A stretch of 64,000 bases of DNA, taken from Kutzneria viridogrisea. Its GTDB lineage: Bacteria; Actinomycetota; Actinomycetes; Mycobacteriales; Pseudonocardiaceae. Location of the stretch: contig JACJID010000011.1 in NCBI GenBank assembly GCA_014138725.1, positions 1-64,000 of the forward strand. Reading direction: 5' to 3'. The notes below the pieces were generated by a model, which saw only the letters and a program-made list of their open reading frames with translations, did no database searches and had not been told where the DNA came from. The position numbers and the translations under genes are program-made. Shown here in pieces: positions 49,656-57,942 of the stretch (position 1 is the first letter of the stretch; every line of letters begins with the position of its first letter).

Positions 49656-50609
49656 TTACCTCCCCGCCGTGATTTCGAGGTTGAGTTCGGTGTAGTCCTG
49701 CACGGCCTCGCTGGTCTTGCGGTTCGGCTTGTAGCTCGTGCAGAGCAGCCCCGCCGCAGGTGCGGACGTGTGCATCTTGTACCGCCTGACCGTGGTCTTC
49801 GCGACTGGCCAGCCCTGCTTGTGGCAGCGGGTGAGCGTGTCGTTGAGATCGCCCTCACCGTCGCGCGGATCCCAGTTGTTGATCACTACGAGGAACGGGA
49901 TTCCCGCGGGCTTGATCACGTCGTTGATCGTCTGTTTGGTCGGCGTGAACGCCAGGTCCTCGGGCTCGATGACCACGATCGCCATGTCCGCTGACTCAAG
50001 AGATTTGCCGAGGATCGCCTTCTTGTTCTCCTCGTCCTCCCCAGGAAGCCAGCCCGGGGAGTCCACCCAAATGCGCCGGTACCGGCGCATCTGCTTGAGC
50101 TTGCCGAGCACGTGCGGGTTCTTGTCCTCCTGCGCGTAGTCCATCGGCATGGGCCGCCCTTCGCGCAGCCGGGTCTTCTCAACCCGGGTCAGCCACTCCA
50201 GCAGCGACTTCTGCGGGTCGGTGGAGATCGCCAGAACCTGCGGCTCCACCTCTTGCAGCATGGCTACCAGCGCGGCGTGGACGGCATCCTCCTCCACCCC
50301 GGCGATCGAGGGCCTGCTCAGAGGGCCGATGGTGGTGCGCAGGTCGTTCAGCACGGCTGGAGGGCAGTCGAGCAGCTTGTCCTTGCCGGTGCAGAGTGCG
50401 AGCAGCCGGGTTGCCGCAACGTGGCTGACCACATCCATGCCCCCAGGCTGTGCGGACAGCGCCTGGATCCGGTCCAGGAGTCGCTGGGAGATCTGGGGCG
50501 GGAACACCTTCGCGTCGATCGCAGCGAGGTTGTTCGTGGTGGTCGTCTTGCCTACGCCGCCTTTTTGGCAGCAAACGACGTACACGCGCGTGTCGTGATC
50601 TTGATTCAT
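49656..50609 (-). CDS. parA: ParA-type partition ATPase, 317 aa
   Basis: The deviant Walker A motif QKGGVGKTTTTNNLA carries the signature lysine K16 and K21. Instead of the usual ~25 residues, about 90 residues separate it from the next motif (VLAISTDPQKSLLEWL). Later motifs RIWVDSPGW and VVIEPEDLAFTPT are present. It positions plasmid copies by moving on the nucleoid with ParB. The ATG follows GGAG. Two palindromes lie upstream. Confidence 0.9.
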   Translation of the reverse strand: MNQDHDTRVYVVCCQKGGVGKTTTTNNLAAIDAKVFPPQISQRLLDRIQALSAQPGGMDVVSHVAATRLLALCTGKDKLLDCPPAVLNDLRTTIGPLSRPSIAGVEEDAVHAALVAMLQEVEPQVLAISTDPQKSLLEWLTRVEKTRLREGRPMPMDYAQEDKNPHVLGKLKQMRRYRRIWVDSPGWLPGEDEENKKAILGKSLESADMAIVVIEPEDLAFTPTKQTINDVIKPAGIPFLVVINNWDPRDGEGDLNDTLTRCHKQGWPVAKTTVRRYKMHTSAPAAGLLCTSYKPNRKTSEAVQDYTELNLEITAGR

Positions 50610-50736
50610 CTCCGTGTGCTTCCCATCTTCACTGGTACTTCGGAGTGATCCCCACTATCGCAGGCCGATCGAGCCGAGGCGGCAGGACATCGACGTGTCG
50701 CACTGGGTACTACCGCGACATGGGACTGGCGGCATC

Positions 50737-50755
50737 GTGGATACGCCGTATCCAC
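50737..50755. promoter_or_regulatory. parS-like palindrome 3
   Basis: GTGGATACGCCGTATCCAC, upstream of parA; identical to site 1. Binding here could also autoregulate the operon. Confidence 0.85.
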
Positions 50756-50781
50756 CCCGGTCGGACTCGCTGGTTCCCCGG

Positions 50782-50800
50782 GTGGATACGGCGTATCCAC
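50782..50800. promoter_or_regulatory. parS-like palindrome 4
   Basis: GTGGATACGGCGTATCCAC, identical to site 2, again 45 bp from its neighbour. Confidence 0.85.
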
Positions 50801-50831
50801 GATGCCGACCTTCAAGAGCGGCGCGGCGCGG

Positions 50832-52496
50832 TCAGGACGTGGTGAGCCACTGGGTCCAGGCCACCGGGTCGGTGCCCACGCCCTCGGGGATGCCCAGCTG
50901 GGCCAGCGCCCCGGGGTAGACCCGCTCGTAGGCAGCGTTGATCGCGGTGGCCTGGGGCGCGGAGCGCAGCAGCCAGGGCGCGGGCAGGCGACGGCATCGC
51001 AGCACGGTGTCCAGCTCGTGTGCGGGGCCGTCCAGGTCAGCGTCGAGGATCCGGTGCCGGATCAGCCCGCTGATCAGGGCGTGGCGTCCCTGGGTGTGCT
51101 GCTCCAGATCCCACGCACCGTCGTGGTCCCCGACCAGAATGCTGTACATCGTCCACGCGGGCGGGATGGCGTAGTGGGTGACGGTGGTGGCCAGCCAGGG
51201 CAGCCGCAGCATCCGGGCGGTGTGCACCCGGTGGTTGCCGTTCACGCTCACCCGGTAGACCGGTCCCGCCCACGCGGCGATACGTTCGAGGTGCATCTGG
51301 TCCCCGCCGAACAGCGTGTCGGTGAACTCCTCCAGGTCGCCGGTGTGCGCCAGGGCCTGGGCGATCTGGGCGGGCATCCGGGGGCGGTGGGTGCCGAACT
51401 CGCCCCACGGGCGGGCGTGGGTGGTCACGACCAGGCGAGTCGGGACCCAGCACACGCCTTCCACGTTGCCCCCGTGGTCGGAGTTGGCCGCGTCGCCGAC
51501 CTCGAACGCCGCCTCGTCCACCTCCCACTGCGGGTCCTCGGCGTTGAGCACGGCGGCTCGTTCCCGCAGGTGCTCGACCACGTCGAGACTGGCCAGCCGG
51601 TCGCGTGCCTCCGCACAGGCCTGTAGGTGCTGTGCATAGATCGCGCCGCGCGCGGCCAGCAGGTCGCGGGTGCCGGGGCTGTCCGCGGAGACATCCGAGT
51701 CCCAGGTGCACCGCCACCAGGGTTGCGGATGGTCGGGGAGCGGGGGCGTGAAGTCGATGGTGGGCGGCTGGTCAAAGTAGCTGGCCAGGGTGGCGGCCGC
51801 GGAGCGGGCGGTGGGCGCGTAGCCCCAGAACTGGGTGGGTGTGGTGCCGCCCGGGGTGCTGGTGGTGTGGGCGATGAATCCGCCGTGGTCCCGGTAGTCG
51901 ATCGTCCAGGCCTGCGTGTCGGTGGCCGGGTGGGGTCCAGGGGCGGGGAGTTCGGCGTCAACGCGTTGGGCGCGGTGGACATCGATGCGGTGGTTGATCA
52001 GGCCGAGGTCGTCGTACCGGTCCAGGCGGAGTCCGTCGATGCGGGCGGCGGTGTACAGCGTCTCGTCGGCGGCGCTGGTGTTCTTCGCCAGTGCTCTGGC
52101 GTCCCTGGCCAGGTCAGCCACGTCGAAGAACAGCGCCGGGTCGCGCAGGACCTGTTCTGTGCGGACGGCCAAGGCGTTCGCGAGCAGCATTCGGGATCGG
52201 AGGTGGTCCCAATCCGGGGTGTCCGGTCCCGCGGCGCCGCGCCCAGTGTCGCCGTCGTCGGGGACCCAGACCGACCGCAGCAACTGCAGCACGAGGTCAT
52301 CCCGCTCGACGACGGGAACTCGTCGCGCCAGTGCGCTGATGACTGCGATCAGCCCGGCGAGCAGGATCCGCTGCAGGTGCGGGCGGCGGATGTTGCCCTG
52401 CCGGTCGCGGCAGCGTCGCAGGACCCCGGCCGCGCAGGCCGGGCATTGCCGCTTCTCGATCATGCTGAGTCCGTACTCCCACGTCACGGTCACCAT
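50832..52496 (-). CDS. Large protein with a ParB-like motif, 554 aa
   Basis: A cysteine pair near the N-terminus (KRQCPACAAGVLRRC) may bind zinc. Near residue 410 the block YRVSVNGNHRVHTARMLRL resembles the nuclease-like ParB N-terminal fold (N-G-x-H-R). The rest (FWGYAPTARSAAATLASYFD, GGNVEGVCWVPTRLVVTTHA) is unrecognised. The start is uncertain: ATG at 52463 is an alternative. It is transcribed toward the parS sites, beside the partition locus, and may act on DNA. Confidence 0.6.
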   Translation of the reverse strand: MVTVTWEYGLSMIEKRQCPACAAGVLRRCRDRQGNIRRPHLQRILLAGLIAVISALARRVPVVERDDLVLQLLRSVWVPDDGDTGRGAAGPDTPDWDHLRSRMLLANALAVRTEQVLRDPALFFDVADLARDARALAKNTSAADETLYTAARIDGLRLDRYDDLGLINHRIDVHRAQRVDAELPAPGPHPATDTQAWTIDYRDHGGFIAHTTSTPGGTTPTQFWGYAPTARSAAATLASYFDQPPTIDFTPPLPDHPQPWWRCTWDSDVSADSPGTRDLLAARGAIYAQHLQACAEARDRLASLDVVEHLRERAAVLNAEDPQWEVDEAAFEVGDAANSDHGGNVEGVCWVPTRLVVTTHARPWGEFGTHRPRMPAQIAQALAHTGDLEEFTDTLFGGDQMHLERIAAWAGPVYRVSVNGNHRVHTARMLRLPWLATTVTHYAIPPAWTMYSILVGDHDGAWDLEQHTQGRHALISGLIRHRILDADLDGPAHELDTVLRCRRLPAPWLLRSAPQATAINAAYERVYPGALAQLGIPEGVGTDPVAWTQWLTTS

Positions 52497-52644
52497 CGGG
52501 CATCGGGCAGCCGCTCCTGCCCCGGTCTGGTACGCCGGTGCGGCCTGCACCAGTAGGCCATCATGGACTCACCCGGACGCAGCTTGCCCCCGCCTACCGC
52601 CCCGAGCAGGGTCACCAAGCGAGGCACAGTAAGGGAGGTGGCCC

Positions 52645-52746
52645 GTGGGCAGGCACGACCCCAGCCGGGACGGTGACGTGCATCCCGACACGACGATCGA
52701 CCCGAAGGACTTCGAGCAGGACACCGCCGACGATGACGACGACTGA
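52645..52746 (+). CDS. Acidic 33-residue peptide
   Basis: GGGAGG precedes GTG. The peptide begins MGRHDPSRDGDVHPDTTIDP and ends with a run of five aspartates. Its last bases overlap the start of the methyltransferase gene by 14 nt. The close coupling to a protein-isoaspartyl methyltransferase raises the possibility of a modified peptide substrate; no other peptide-modifying enzyme is adjacent. Confidence 0.45.
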   Translation: MGRHDPSRDGDVHPDTTIDPKDFEQDTADDDDD

Positions 52747-53890
52747 GCATCTGGCCACCGCGCTCCGGGCCGCCGGGCACCTGCCGGACGCCTGGCGGGA
52801 CCCGGTGTTGGCTGTGCCCCGCCACGCCTTCCTCCCGGATCGGGTGTGGATCGACGACAACCGTGGCCGCCCGCACCCGCTCAGCCGCACCACCGACCCG
52901 GACCAGTGGCTGGCGGCGGCCTACTCCGACATCCCGGTGCTCACCCAGTTCGACGACGGCCACACTGCCTGGCCCTCGGCCGCCGGGTTGGTGTGCACCA
53001 GCTCGGCGAGCAAACCCACCCACGTGCTGGCCATGCTCACCGCCCTGGACGCCCGCCCCGGTCACCGGGTACTGGAGATCGGCACCGGGACCGGCTACAA
53101 CGCCGCGCTGCTGGCCGCCCGCCTCGGCGCGGCGAACGTGACCACCGTGGAGATCGATCCCGCGCTGGCCGAGCGCGCCCGGGCCGCGCTGGTGGCGGCC
53201 GGGCAGCCCGTCACGGTGATCACCGGCGACGGCACCCGAGGCCACCCGGCCGGGGTGCTGTTCGACCGGGTGCTCTCCACCGCCGCGGTCCGCGTGGGTG
53301 CCCTGCCGTCCGCGTGGGTGGCCCAGACCCGGCCGGGCGGGGTGATCGTGACCCCGACCCGCACCGACTTCGGCGGCGCGGTCGCGCTGGTCGCGTTCAC
53401 CGTGACCGGTGACGGGACCGCGGTGGGGCACCCGGTCGGCAGGCTGGGGTTCATGGCCGTACGTGGGCACCGCACCCCCGCCTGGTCCACCGACCACCTG
53501 GATCCCGAGGACCCGGCCGCCGAGATCTCCACGACGACGTTGCGCCCGTGGCGGATCGCCGAGACCCACGACGCCCGCTGGGCCATCGGCACCCGGGTAC
53601 CCGACTGCGTGTGGGAGCACCAGCCCCCGGTCCCCGGACGGCCGCAGCACCAGCTGTGGCTGCTCGACCCGGTCGGGGGTTCCTGGGCGCTGGCTCGCTA
53701 CGACAGCACCACCGGCCCCCGTCAGATCCGCCAGTGCGGTCCCCGCCGCCTGTGGGACGAGACTGAGGCCGCGTTCCGGCAGTGGGCGGCTCTGGGCAAG
53801 CCTCCGCTGGAGCGGTCTCGGCTCATCGTCACCCGCACCACGCAGACCGTCCAGGTCGAGCAGGCCGAGGCAACCGCTGCCGCCAGTTGA
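52733..53890 (+). CDS. Protein-L-isoaspartate O-methyltransferase-like enzyme, 385 aa
   Basis: Typical blocks are VLAVPRHAFLPDRVW, then SSASKPTHVLAMLTALD, motif I RVLEIGTGTGYNAALLA and VEIDPALAERARAAL. This matches the PIMT family, including those that methylate aspartate in ribosomal peptides of actinobacteria. A C-terminal 150-residue extension (WALARYDSTTGPRQIRQCGP) follows. It uses S-adenosylmethionine. Its substrate may be the adjacent acidic peptide, which is speculation. Confidence 0.85.
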   Translation: MTTTEHLATALRAAGHLPDAWRDPVLAVPRHAFLPDRVWIDDNRGRPHPLSRTTDPDQWLAAAYSDIPVLTQFDDGHTAWPSAAGLVCTSSASKPTHVLAMLTALDARPGHRVLEIGTGTGYNAALLAARLGAANVTTVEIDPALAERARAALVAAGQPVTVITGDGTRGHPAGVLFDRVLSTAAVRVGALPSAWVAQTRPGGVIVTPTRTDFGGAVALVAFTVTGDGTAVGHPVGRLGFMAVRGHRTPAWSTDHLDPEDPAAEISTTTLRPWRIAETHDARWAIGTRVPDCVWEHQPPVPGRPQHQLWLLDPVGGSWALARYDSTTGPRQIRQCGPRRLWDETEAAFRQWAALGKPPLERSRLIVTRTTQTVQVEQAEATAAAS

Positions 53891-54058
53891 TATCCCACGG
53901 CGCTGCCTGAGAGAGCGGGGCCAGGGTCCGGCAGGTGCAGCGGCTGGATGCTGCCGGTCGCGGTGCCTGGGGTTCGCCGTAGTATCGGCCGAGAAACGGG
54001 AGAATCTGCCTCTGACCTGCGCAAACGGGGCCTAATGTAGGCGGCGGCCACAGCTGTC

Positions 54059-55147
54059 TCAGGGCTGTTTGGTGTTGTCTGTCGATGCTGACGGCTGGTG
54101 ACGGTTCTGCGGTGGGTCCGGGTAAATGTGGACGCCGCCGTAAACGGTTCCTGCCTGTACGGCGGGGCCCGTCACCTCTGCCACCGTGTTCGTCGTTCCC
54201 TCAGTCTGGGTGTCGAGTGGTATTCGCCTGATGATCAGACGAAACATAAGCACACGGAACACGAGCATCACGAAGATCAACGCCACCAGGACCATGCCTG
54301 GTGCGGAGCTGACGAAGCTGTTCAAGGCCTTGAAGACGCTCGCTACGGTCCTAGAAAGGGTGGGGGTCACCGTGACTTCCACCTGGCGCCGTAGGTTCTG
54401 GTGAACCACGGTCTTGCCGTCGTCTCCGAGTGAAGACACGAACAACGACAGCTCGTATGTGCCGGGTTGTTCACAGGAGACCTGCCACGACCACCCGATC
54501 TGCGGCCTGTCCTCGTCCAGCGATTGTGGATCAACGGTCAGTCGGAGCACGTTTCCTGGGAAGGCGGGCGCGAGCAGCTGCGCGCTGACCAGATGACCGA
54601 CGCGCACGGGGGTCGCCGAATGTTGACTTGTGGGTTGACACACTTGGTCGTTGCTGATCACCAAGTCGAGTACGGCCGCAGTTCCCGCGTCGAACGTGAC
54701 CGTGCGCCGCATCTCCTCGCAGACGGAGACCAACAGGTGCGGCCTGGTATCGCCCGCCTGCCACAGCGGCCAGGGGCAGAAGAGCAGCAACATGATCAGC
54801 ACGACCGCGAAGAGCATCTGGGTAACCGCCAGAAGGCCCAGCCACCGCGAGGGGGGCGGTCCTGATGGCTGAGTTCTCCTGCGTCGTGCTCTCCGCCAGC
54901 GTGCAAGGCCAACAACGAGCGACCTGAGGAACGCCAGGAACGCGGCCCACCCGACGATCGTGAGCACGAAGATGACGGTGCTCGGGGGAGCTGGGGATCT
55001 CAGGACGAGGACGGCGACGACGAACAGAACGAGCAGGCTCAACGTGCTGGCCCGGGAGGTCAGCGCTTGTGTCAGGTTCGGCGTGCCGGCCTGGTCTGGC
55101 TCGACGTGGTTGGTTGAGGCAGGTGCTGGCGGGCTGTCGCTGTCCAC
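54059..55147 (-). CDS. Membrane protein with an amyloid-signalling-like C-terminus, 362 aa
   Basis: Three membrane helices (TLSLLVLFVVAVLVL, FVLTIVGWAAFLAFL, LLAVTQMLFAVVLIMLLLF) lead to an external beta domain with cysteines (VSCEQPGTYELSLFVSSLG). A fourth helix (VLVALIFVMLVFRVLMF) returns to a cytoplasmic tail. The tail carries GPAVQAGTVYGGVHIY, near residues 327-342, similar to the RHIM-like amyloid motifs (BASS type) described next to bacterial NLR genes. That suggests signal transfer by templated assembly. The start is GTG. No NLR is visible in the window. Confidence 0.65.
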   Translation of the reverse strand: MDSDSPPAPASTNHVEPDQAGTPNLTQALTSRASTLSLLVLFVVAVLVLRSPAPPSTVIFVLTIVGWAAFLAFLRSLVVGLARWRRARRRRTQPSGPPPSRWLGLLAVTQMLFAVVLIMLLLFCPWPLWQAGDTRPHLLVSVCEEMRRTVTFDAGTAAVLDLVISNDQVCQPTSQHSATPVRVGHLVSAQLLAPAFPGNVLRLTVDPQSLDEDRPQIGWSWQVSCEQPGTYELSLFVSSLGDDGKTVVHQNLRRQVEVTVTPTLSRTVASVFKALNSFVSSAPGMVLVALIFVMLVFRVLMFRLIIRRIPLDTQTEGTTNTVAEVTGPAVQAGTVYGGVHIYPDPPQNRHQPSASTDNTKQP

Positions 55148-55249
55148 GTCGGTCCTCTCCCCGGGTTCCCCGGTGAGTGACTGTCCAGGTGGGTGATGGT
55201 CGAACGGGCTCTCACACGGTACTCAGTGCCGGGGTTATCGCCCCCTTCC

Positions 55250-55523
55250 TCAATTGGAGGAGGAAATGCGCCGGGCGGGATCAATTCGCTCCGGTGAGCC
55301 GGGTCCAGACCGCCGACTCCACCGCTGCGGCAGCTTCGACCAGCGCGACCGCTGGTCGGAAAGGCATTCGAGGATGTCGGTGTTGTACGCCGACCTGACG
55401 TGTACGGGAGCGTCCGGCGCCGCGCCGGCGGCGCTGGCGGCGTCGACGAAGGCCGCCAGCTCGCCGAATGGGGCGGAAGGAGCCCAGGGTGATGTCGTAG
55501 CGCAGCTGCTGGGTGGAGCTCAC
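55250..55523 (-). pseudogene. Frameshifted small protein gene
   Basis: GTG opens a frame reading VSSTQQLRYDITLGSFRP. A credible continuation (FGELAAFVDAASAAGAAP, then DAPVHVRSAYNTDILECLS) lies in another frame starting at the same point. A one-base change near 55465 explains it. It may be a true pseudogene or a sequencing error in a C/G run. The family is unknown. Confidence 0.55.
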
Positions 55524-56069
55524 CGGGCCACCGTAGTGAGGGGCGCGGGTGAGGTGGGTGGATTTGGCGGCCCCCGGGCCAACGGGGGCCGCCTCCCTCG
55601 CTCGGCCGGACCAAACAGCGCGCGTAGGGAACTTTCCAGCCTGTGTCGCCCGATAGTGTGACGATGCGGCTGGAGTCACTGTAGCGGTTGTGTGCAGCTA
55701 TGCAAACCGATGGCGGGTAAATTTTCATGCCCTCGACCTGGGGAAACACGGCAGATTTGAGCCGAATCGTCAGGTGGGGATTCACACGAACGGTTTTGGA
55801 CACTTTTGGGCACTGTTACTGCTGGTCAACAACTCTGGACACGCGTGGACATCGAACCGCTTGGCAGTGCCGTAATGGTTTGAAAGGATGCGGATCACTC
55901 CTTCCGGCATGTGGTCCAGGGGCTAGGCCAATGGTCTATGTGACCGCGCTTTCCGTGCCGGAAAGAGTTGATCATGCCGGATAGCTCGGCTGGACCATGA
56001 TCGCCGTGCGGGGCACCTGCCACGGCGGTCCCTGTGTAGGAGAAGACGTTGCTGGAAGACGGACGTGTG
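55524..56069. other. Intergenic region, about 545 bp
   Basis: No credible gene. Positions 55660-55880 are AT-richer and contain GGTTTGAAAGGATGCGGATC before the rightward membrane gene, so a promoter is likely. Another open frame crosses the region but lacks a ribosome site. Confidence 0.45.
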
Positions 56070-56327
56070 ATGGCGCCTGCCCGGACGGGAACAGGCATGG
56101 GTGCGGCGGTGACCTTGCCGGTGGCCGTGGTGGTCGCCGTGCAGGCGGGGCTCATCCTCGGGCTGATCTCACTGGGAGTGGCCTTGCCGGTGGCGTTCTC
56201 GATCGCGGTGGCCTTGCTGATCGCGACCTTGGTGATCGTCAGCATCAGCGTGGCGGCCCTGTACCAGGTGCTGCTGCGGCTGGCCGCCGCGGTCGCGGCC
56301 GGTGCCCTGCGCCCGCATGGGGGCTGA
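56070..56327 (+). CDS. Small two-span membrane protein, 85 aa
   Basis: Two or three strongly hydrophobic stretches (VTLPVAVVVAVQAGLILGL, FSIAVALLIATLVIVSISVA) follow a short polar start. The ATG is preferred over an upstream TTG. It ends LRPHGG, two bases before the HTH gene start. It may anchor or sense with that regulator. The family is unknown. Confidence 0.6.
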   Translation: MAPARTGTGMGAAVTLPVAVVVAVQAGLILGLISLGVALPVAFSIAVALLIATLVIVSISVAALYQVLLRLAAAVAAGALRPHGG

Positions 56328-56329
56328 GC

Positions 56330-57331
56330 GTGGCCCCGAGCACCACCGAGAGCACTACCCGGTTCTTCGCGTTCCTGCACGCCCTGACCGGGGTACGGAT
56401 CGGCTATCCCGAGGTGCTGCGACCCTGGGAGGAGTACCTCGGGCTGTTGCACGAGGACACCGTGACCACCAAGGAGGTCGCCCAGCTCAAGTCCCTGTGG
56501 TTGGCCGCCGCCCGTGACGTTGCGGTGCAGCAGGTCTACACGCCGGTGGAACACACACCCATCGAGGAGTTGCGGGCGTCCACTCCGGTGGAGTTCGTCA
56601 CGCTGCTGCGCCTGCTGCAGCAGCGGTCCGGGGTCACCGCCGGGCGCCTATGCGCGCGGGGTCCGAGCGCGGGGCCGGGCCGGTTCGGCAGGTCTCAGGT
56701 CTACTCCATGACCAACATCGTGCGGGGTGTGCTGCCGACCAAGGGCGAACAGGTACGTGCCTTCGCGGTGGCCTGCGGGCTGGACCAGCACCAGGTCGAG
56801 GAGTTGCTCAGGGTCTGGGTCCGGCTGCTGGCTCGGGAGAAGCACCGCAAGACCAAGCGGGCAGCGGGGGCACCTCGTGCCGGCGGGCGGGGCAGGCGCG
56901 GTCCTGGCCGGGAGCTGGACGTGGTCCGGTCCCTGGCGACGGTGTACAACGCGTGGTCCCACGAGGAGTACCCGGTGGTGCTCCAGCCCCTGGGCCGGCG
57001 GGAGCTCACCCCTGTCCCGAGCCCTGCGGTCATGGCTGAGCTGCGGGAGCTGGTGTCCCAGGCCTACGGCGATCCCCGGGACAGCTCCGAGGACCCGTTG
57101 GGGTTCGCCGCCTACCGGCGTCGGCACGTCGAGCAGTTGCTGGCCGAGTTGGCCCAGCATGGCGACTACGAAGAGGTGTTCCGGGCGCTGACGACCCTGC
57201 TGGGTCCGCTGGACACCCAGGCTGGGCAACGCCTGATGGTCTGGCTGCGCAGTGCGTGGCCGCGCGAGCGCACCGGCGCCGTGCTGCGCAGGGGCGGTCC
57301 ACCGAGCCGCAGGACTGAGGTGAGCGAGTAG
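56330..57331 (+). CDS. Helix-turn-helix protein, 333 aa
   Basis: An N-terminal helical domain (RFFAFLHALTGVRIGYPEVL) precedes an HTH-like segment (EFVTLLRLLQQRSGVTAGRL, SMTNIVRGVLPTKGEQVRAF) akin to the one at the left edge of the window. A basic linker and a C-terminal helical domain with DPLGFAAYRRRHVEQLLAEL follow. It is probably a regulator. The GTG start is two bases after the membrane gene stop. Confidence 0.65.
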   Translation: MAPSTTESTTRFFAFLHALTGVRIGYPEVLRPWEEYLGLLHEDTVTTKEVAQLKSLWLAAARDVAVQQVYTPVEHTPIEELRASTPVEFVTLLRLLQQRSGVTAGRLCARGPSAGPGRFGRSQVYSMTNIVRGVLPTKGEQVRAFAVACGLDQHQVEELLRVWVRLLAREKHRKTKRAAGAPRAGGRGRRGPGRELDVVRSLATVYNAWSHEEYPVVLQPLGRRELTPVPSPAVMAELRELVSQAYGDPRDSSEDPLGFAAYRRRHVEQLLAELAQHGDYEEVFRALTTLLGPLDTQAGQRLMVWLRSAWPRERTGAVLRRGGPPSRRTEVSE

Positions 57332-57337
57332 CCGATC

Positions 57338-57373
57338 GCTGTGCCTGGCCATCCCGAGGTGGTCAGGCACAGC
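57338..57373 (+). terminator. Hairpin terminator
   Basis: GCTGTGCCTG and CAGGCACAGC form a 10-bp stem just after the HTH gene. A second hairpin (GACCCGCCG/CGGCGGGTC, 57392-57425) precedes the convergent gene. Confidence 0.7.
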
Positions 57374-57433
57374 ACGGTGCAGGGCATGGGGGACCCGCCG
57401 GTCCGGGGGGAGTGAACGGCGGGTCGTACCGAG

Positions 57434-57877
57434 CTATTCGTCCTGGCGGGTCCCGGTATTACCGGTGCTTACCGGCTGGTGCTGCGTGGTCGAGTCGAAA
57501 GCGAACGCGCTCTGCTCGTCATCGACATGATGGCGTGGGCGTGCGTCTGGTCGGAGCGAATCCTGCTTGGCACTGTCCTGCTGCGCGGGGATCGACTCGC
57601 TGGAGGGCGCGGCCGCGTGCTTGCGCAGCCGCCGGACCTCCGACTCGGTCAACTCGGTCAGTTCCGCGACCGAGTTGGTGCTGTTCCCCAGCTCCAGCAG
57701 ACCGGCCACCGCAGTGGCCATGTCGTGCTCGGCCTGCCGGTATCGGGTCCGCGCGGCCTCGAAGTCGGTGATGTGGCCTTCCTCGGCCTGTTCCCGAAGA
57801 CGGCGTGCCTCCGCCTTCTTCGCCAGGCGCTCCCGCGCGATCCTGCGTGCATCGGTCTTGATGGAGGTACGTGCCAT
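57434..57877 (-). CDS. Helical hypothetical protein, 147 aa
   Basis: A basic helical N-terminus (MARTSIKTDARRIARERLAK) is followed by a heptad-like region (DFEAARTRYRQAEHDMATAV) and an HTH-like end (NSVAELTELTESEVRRLRKH), then a disordered tail. It may be a DNA-binding accessory to the sigma-like gene upstream in the same direction. The family is unknown. Confidence 0.6.
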   Translation of the reverse strand: MARTSIKTDARRIARERLAKKAEARRLREQAEEGHITDFEAARTRYRQAEHDMATAVAGLLELGNSTNSVAELTELTESEVRRLRKHAAAPSSESIPAQQDSAKQDSLRPDARPRHHVDDEQSAFAFDSTTQHQPVSTGNTGTRQDE

Positions 57878-57942
57878 CACCCCAGGTTAGACACGCTCGC
57901 CGAAAAGATCAGATCCATTACCGCAGGTCAATGGCCACCGGG

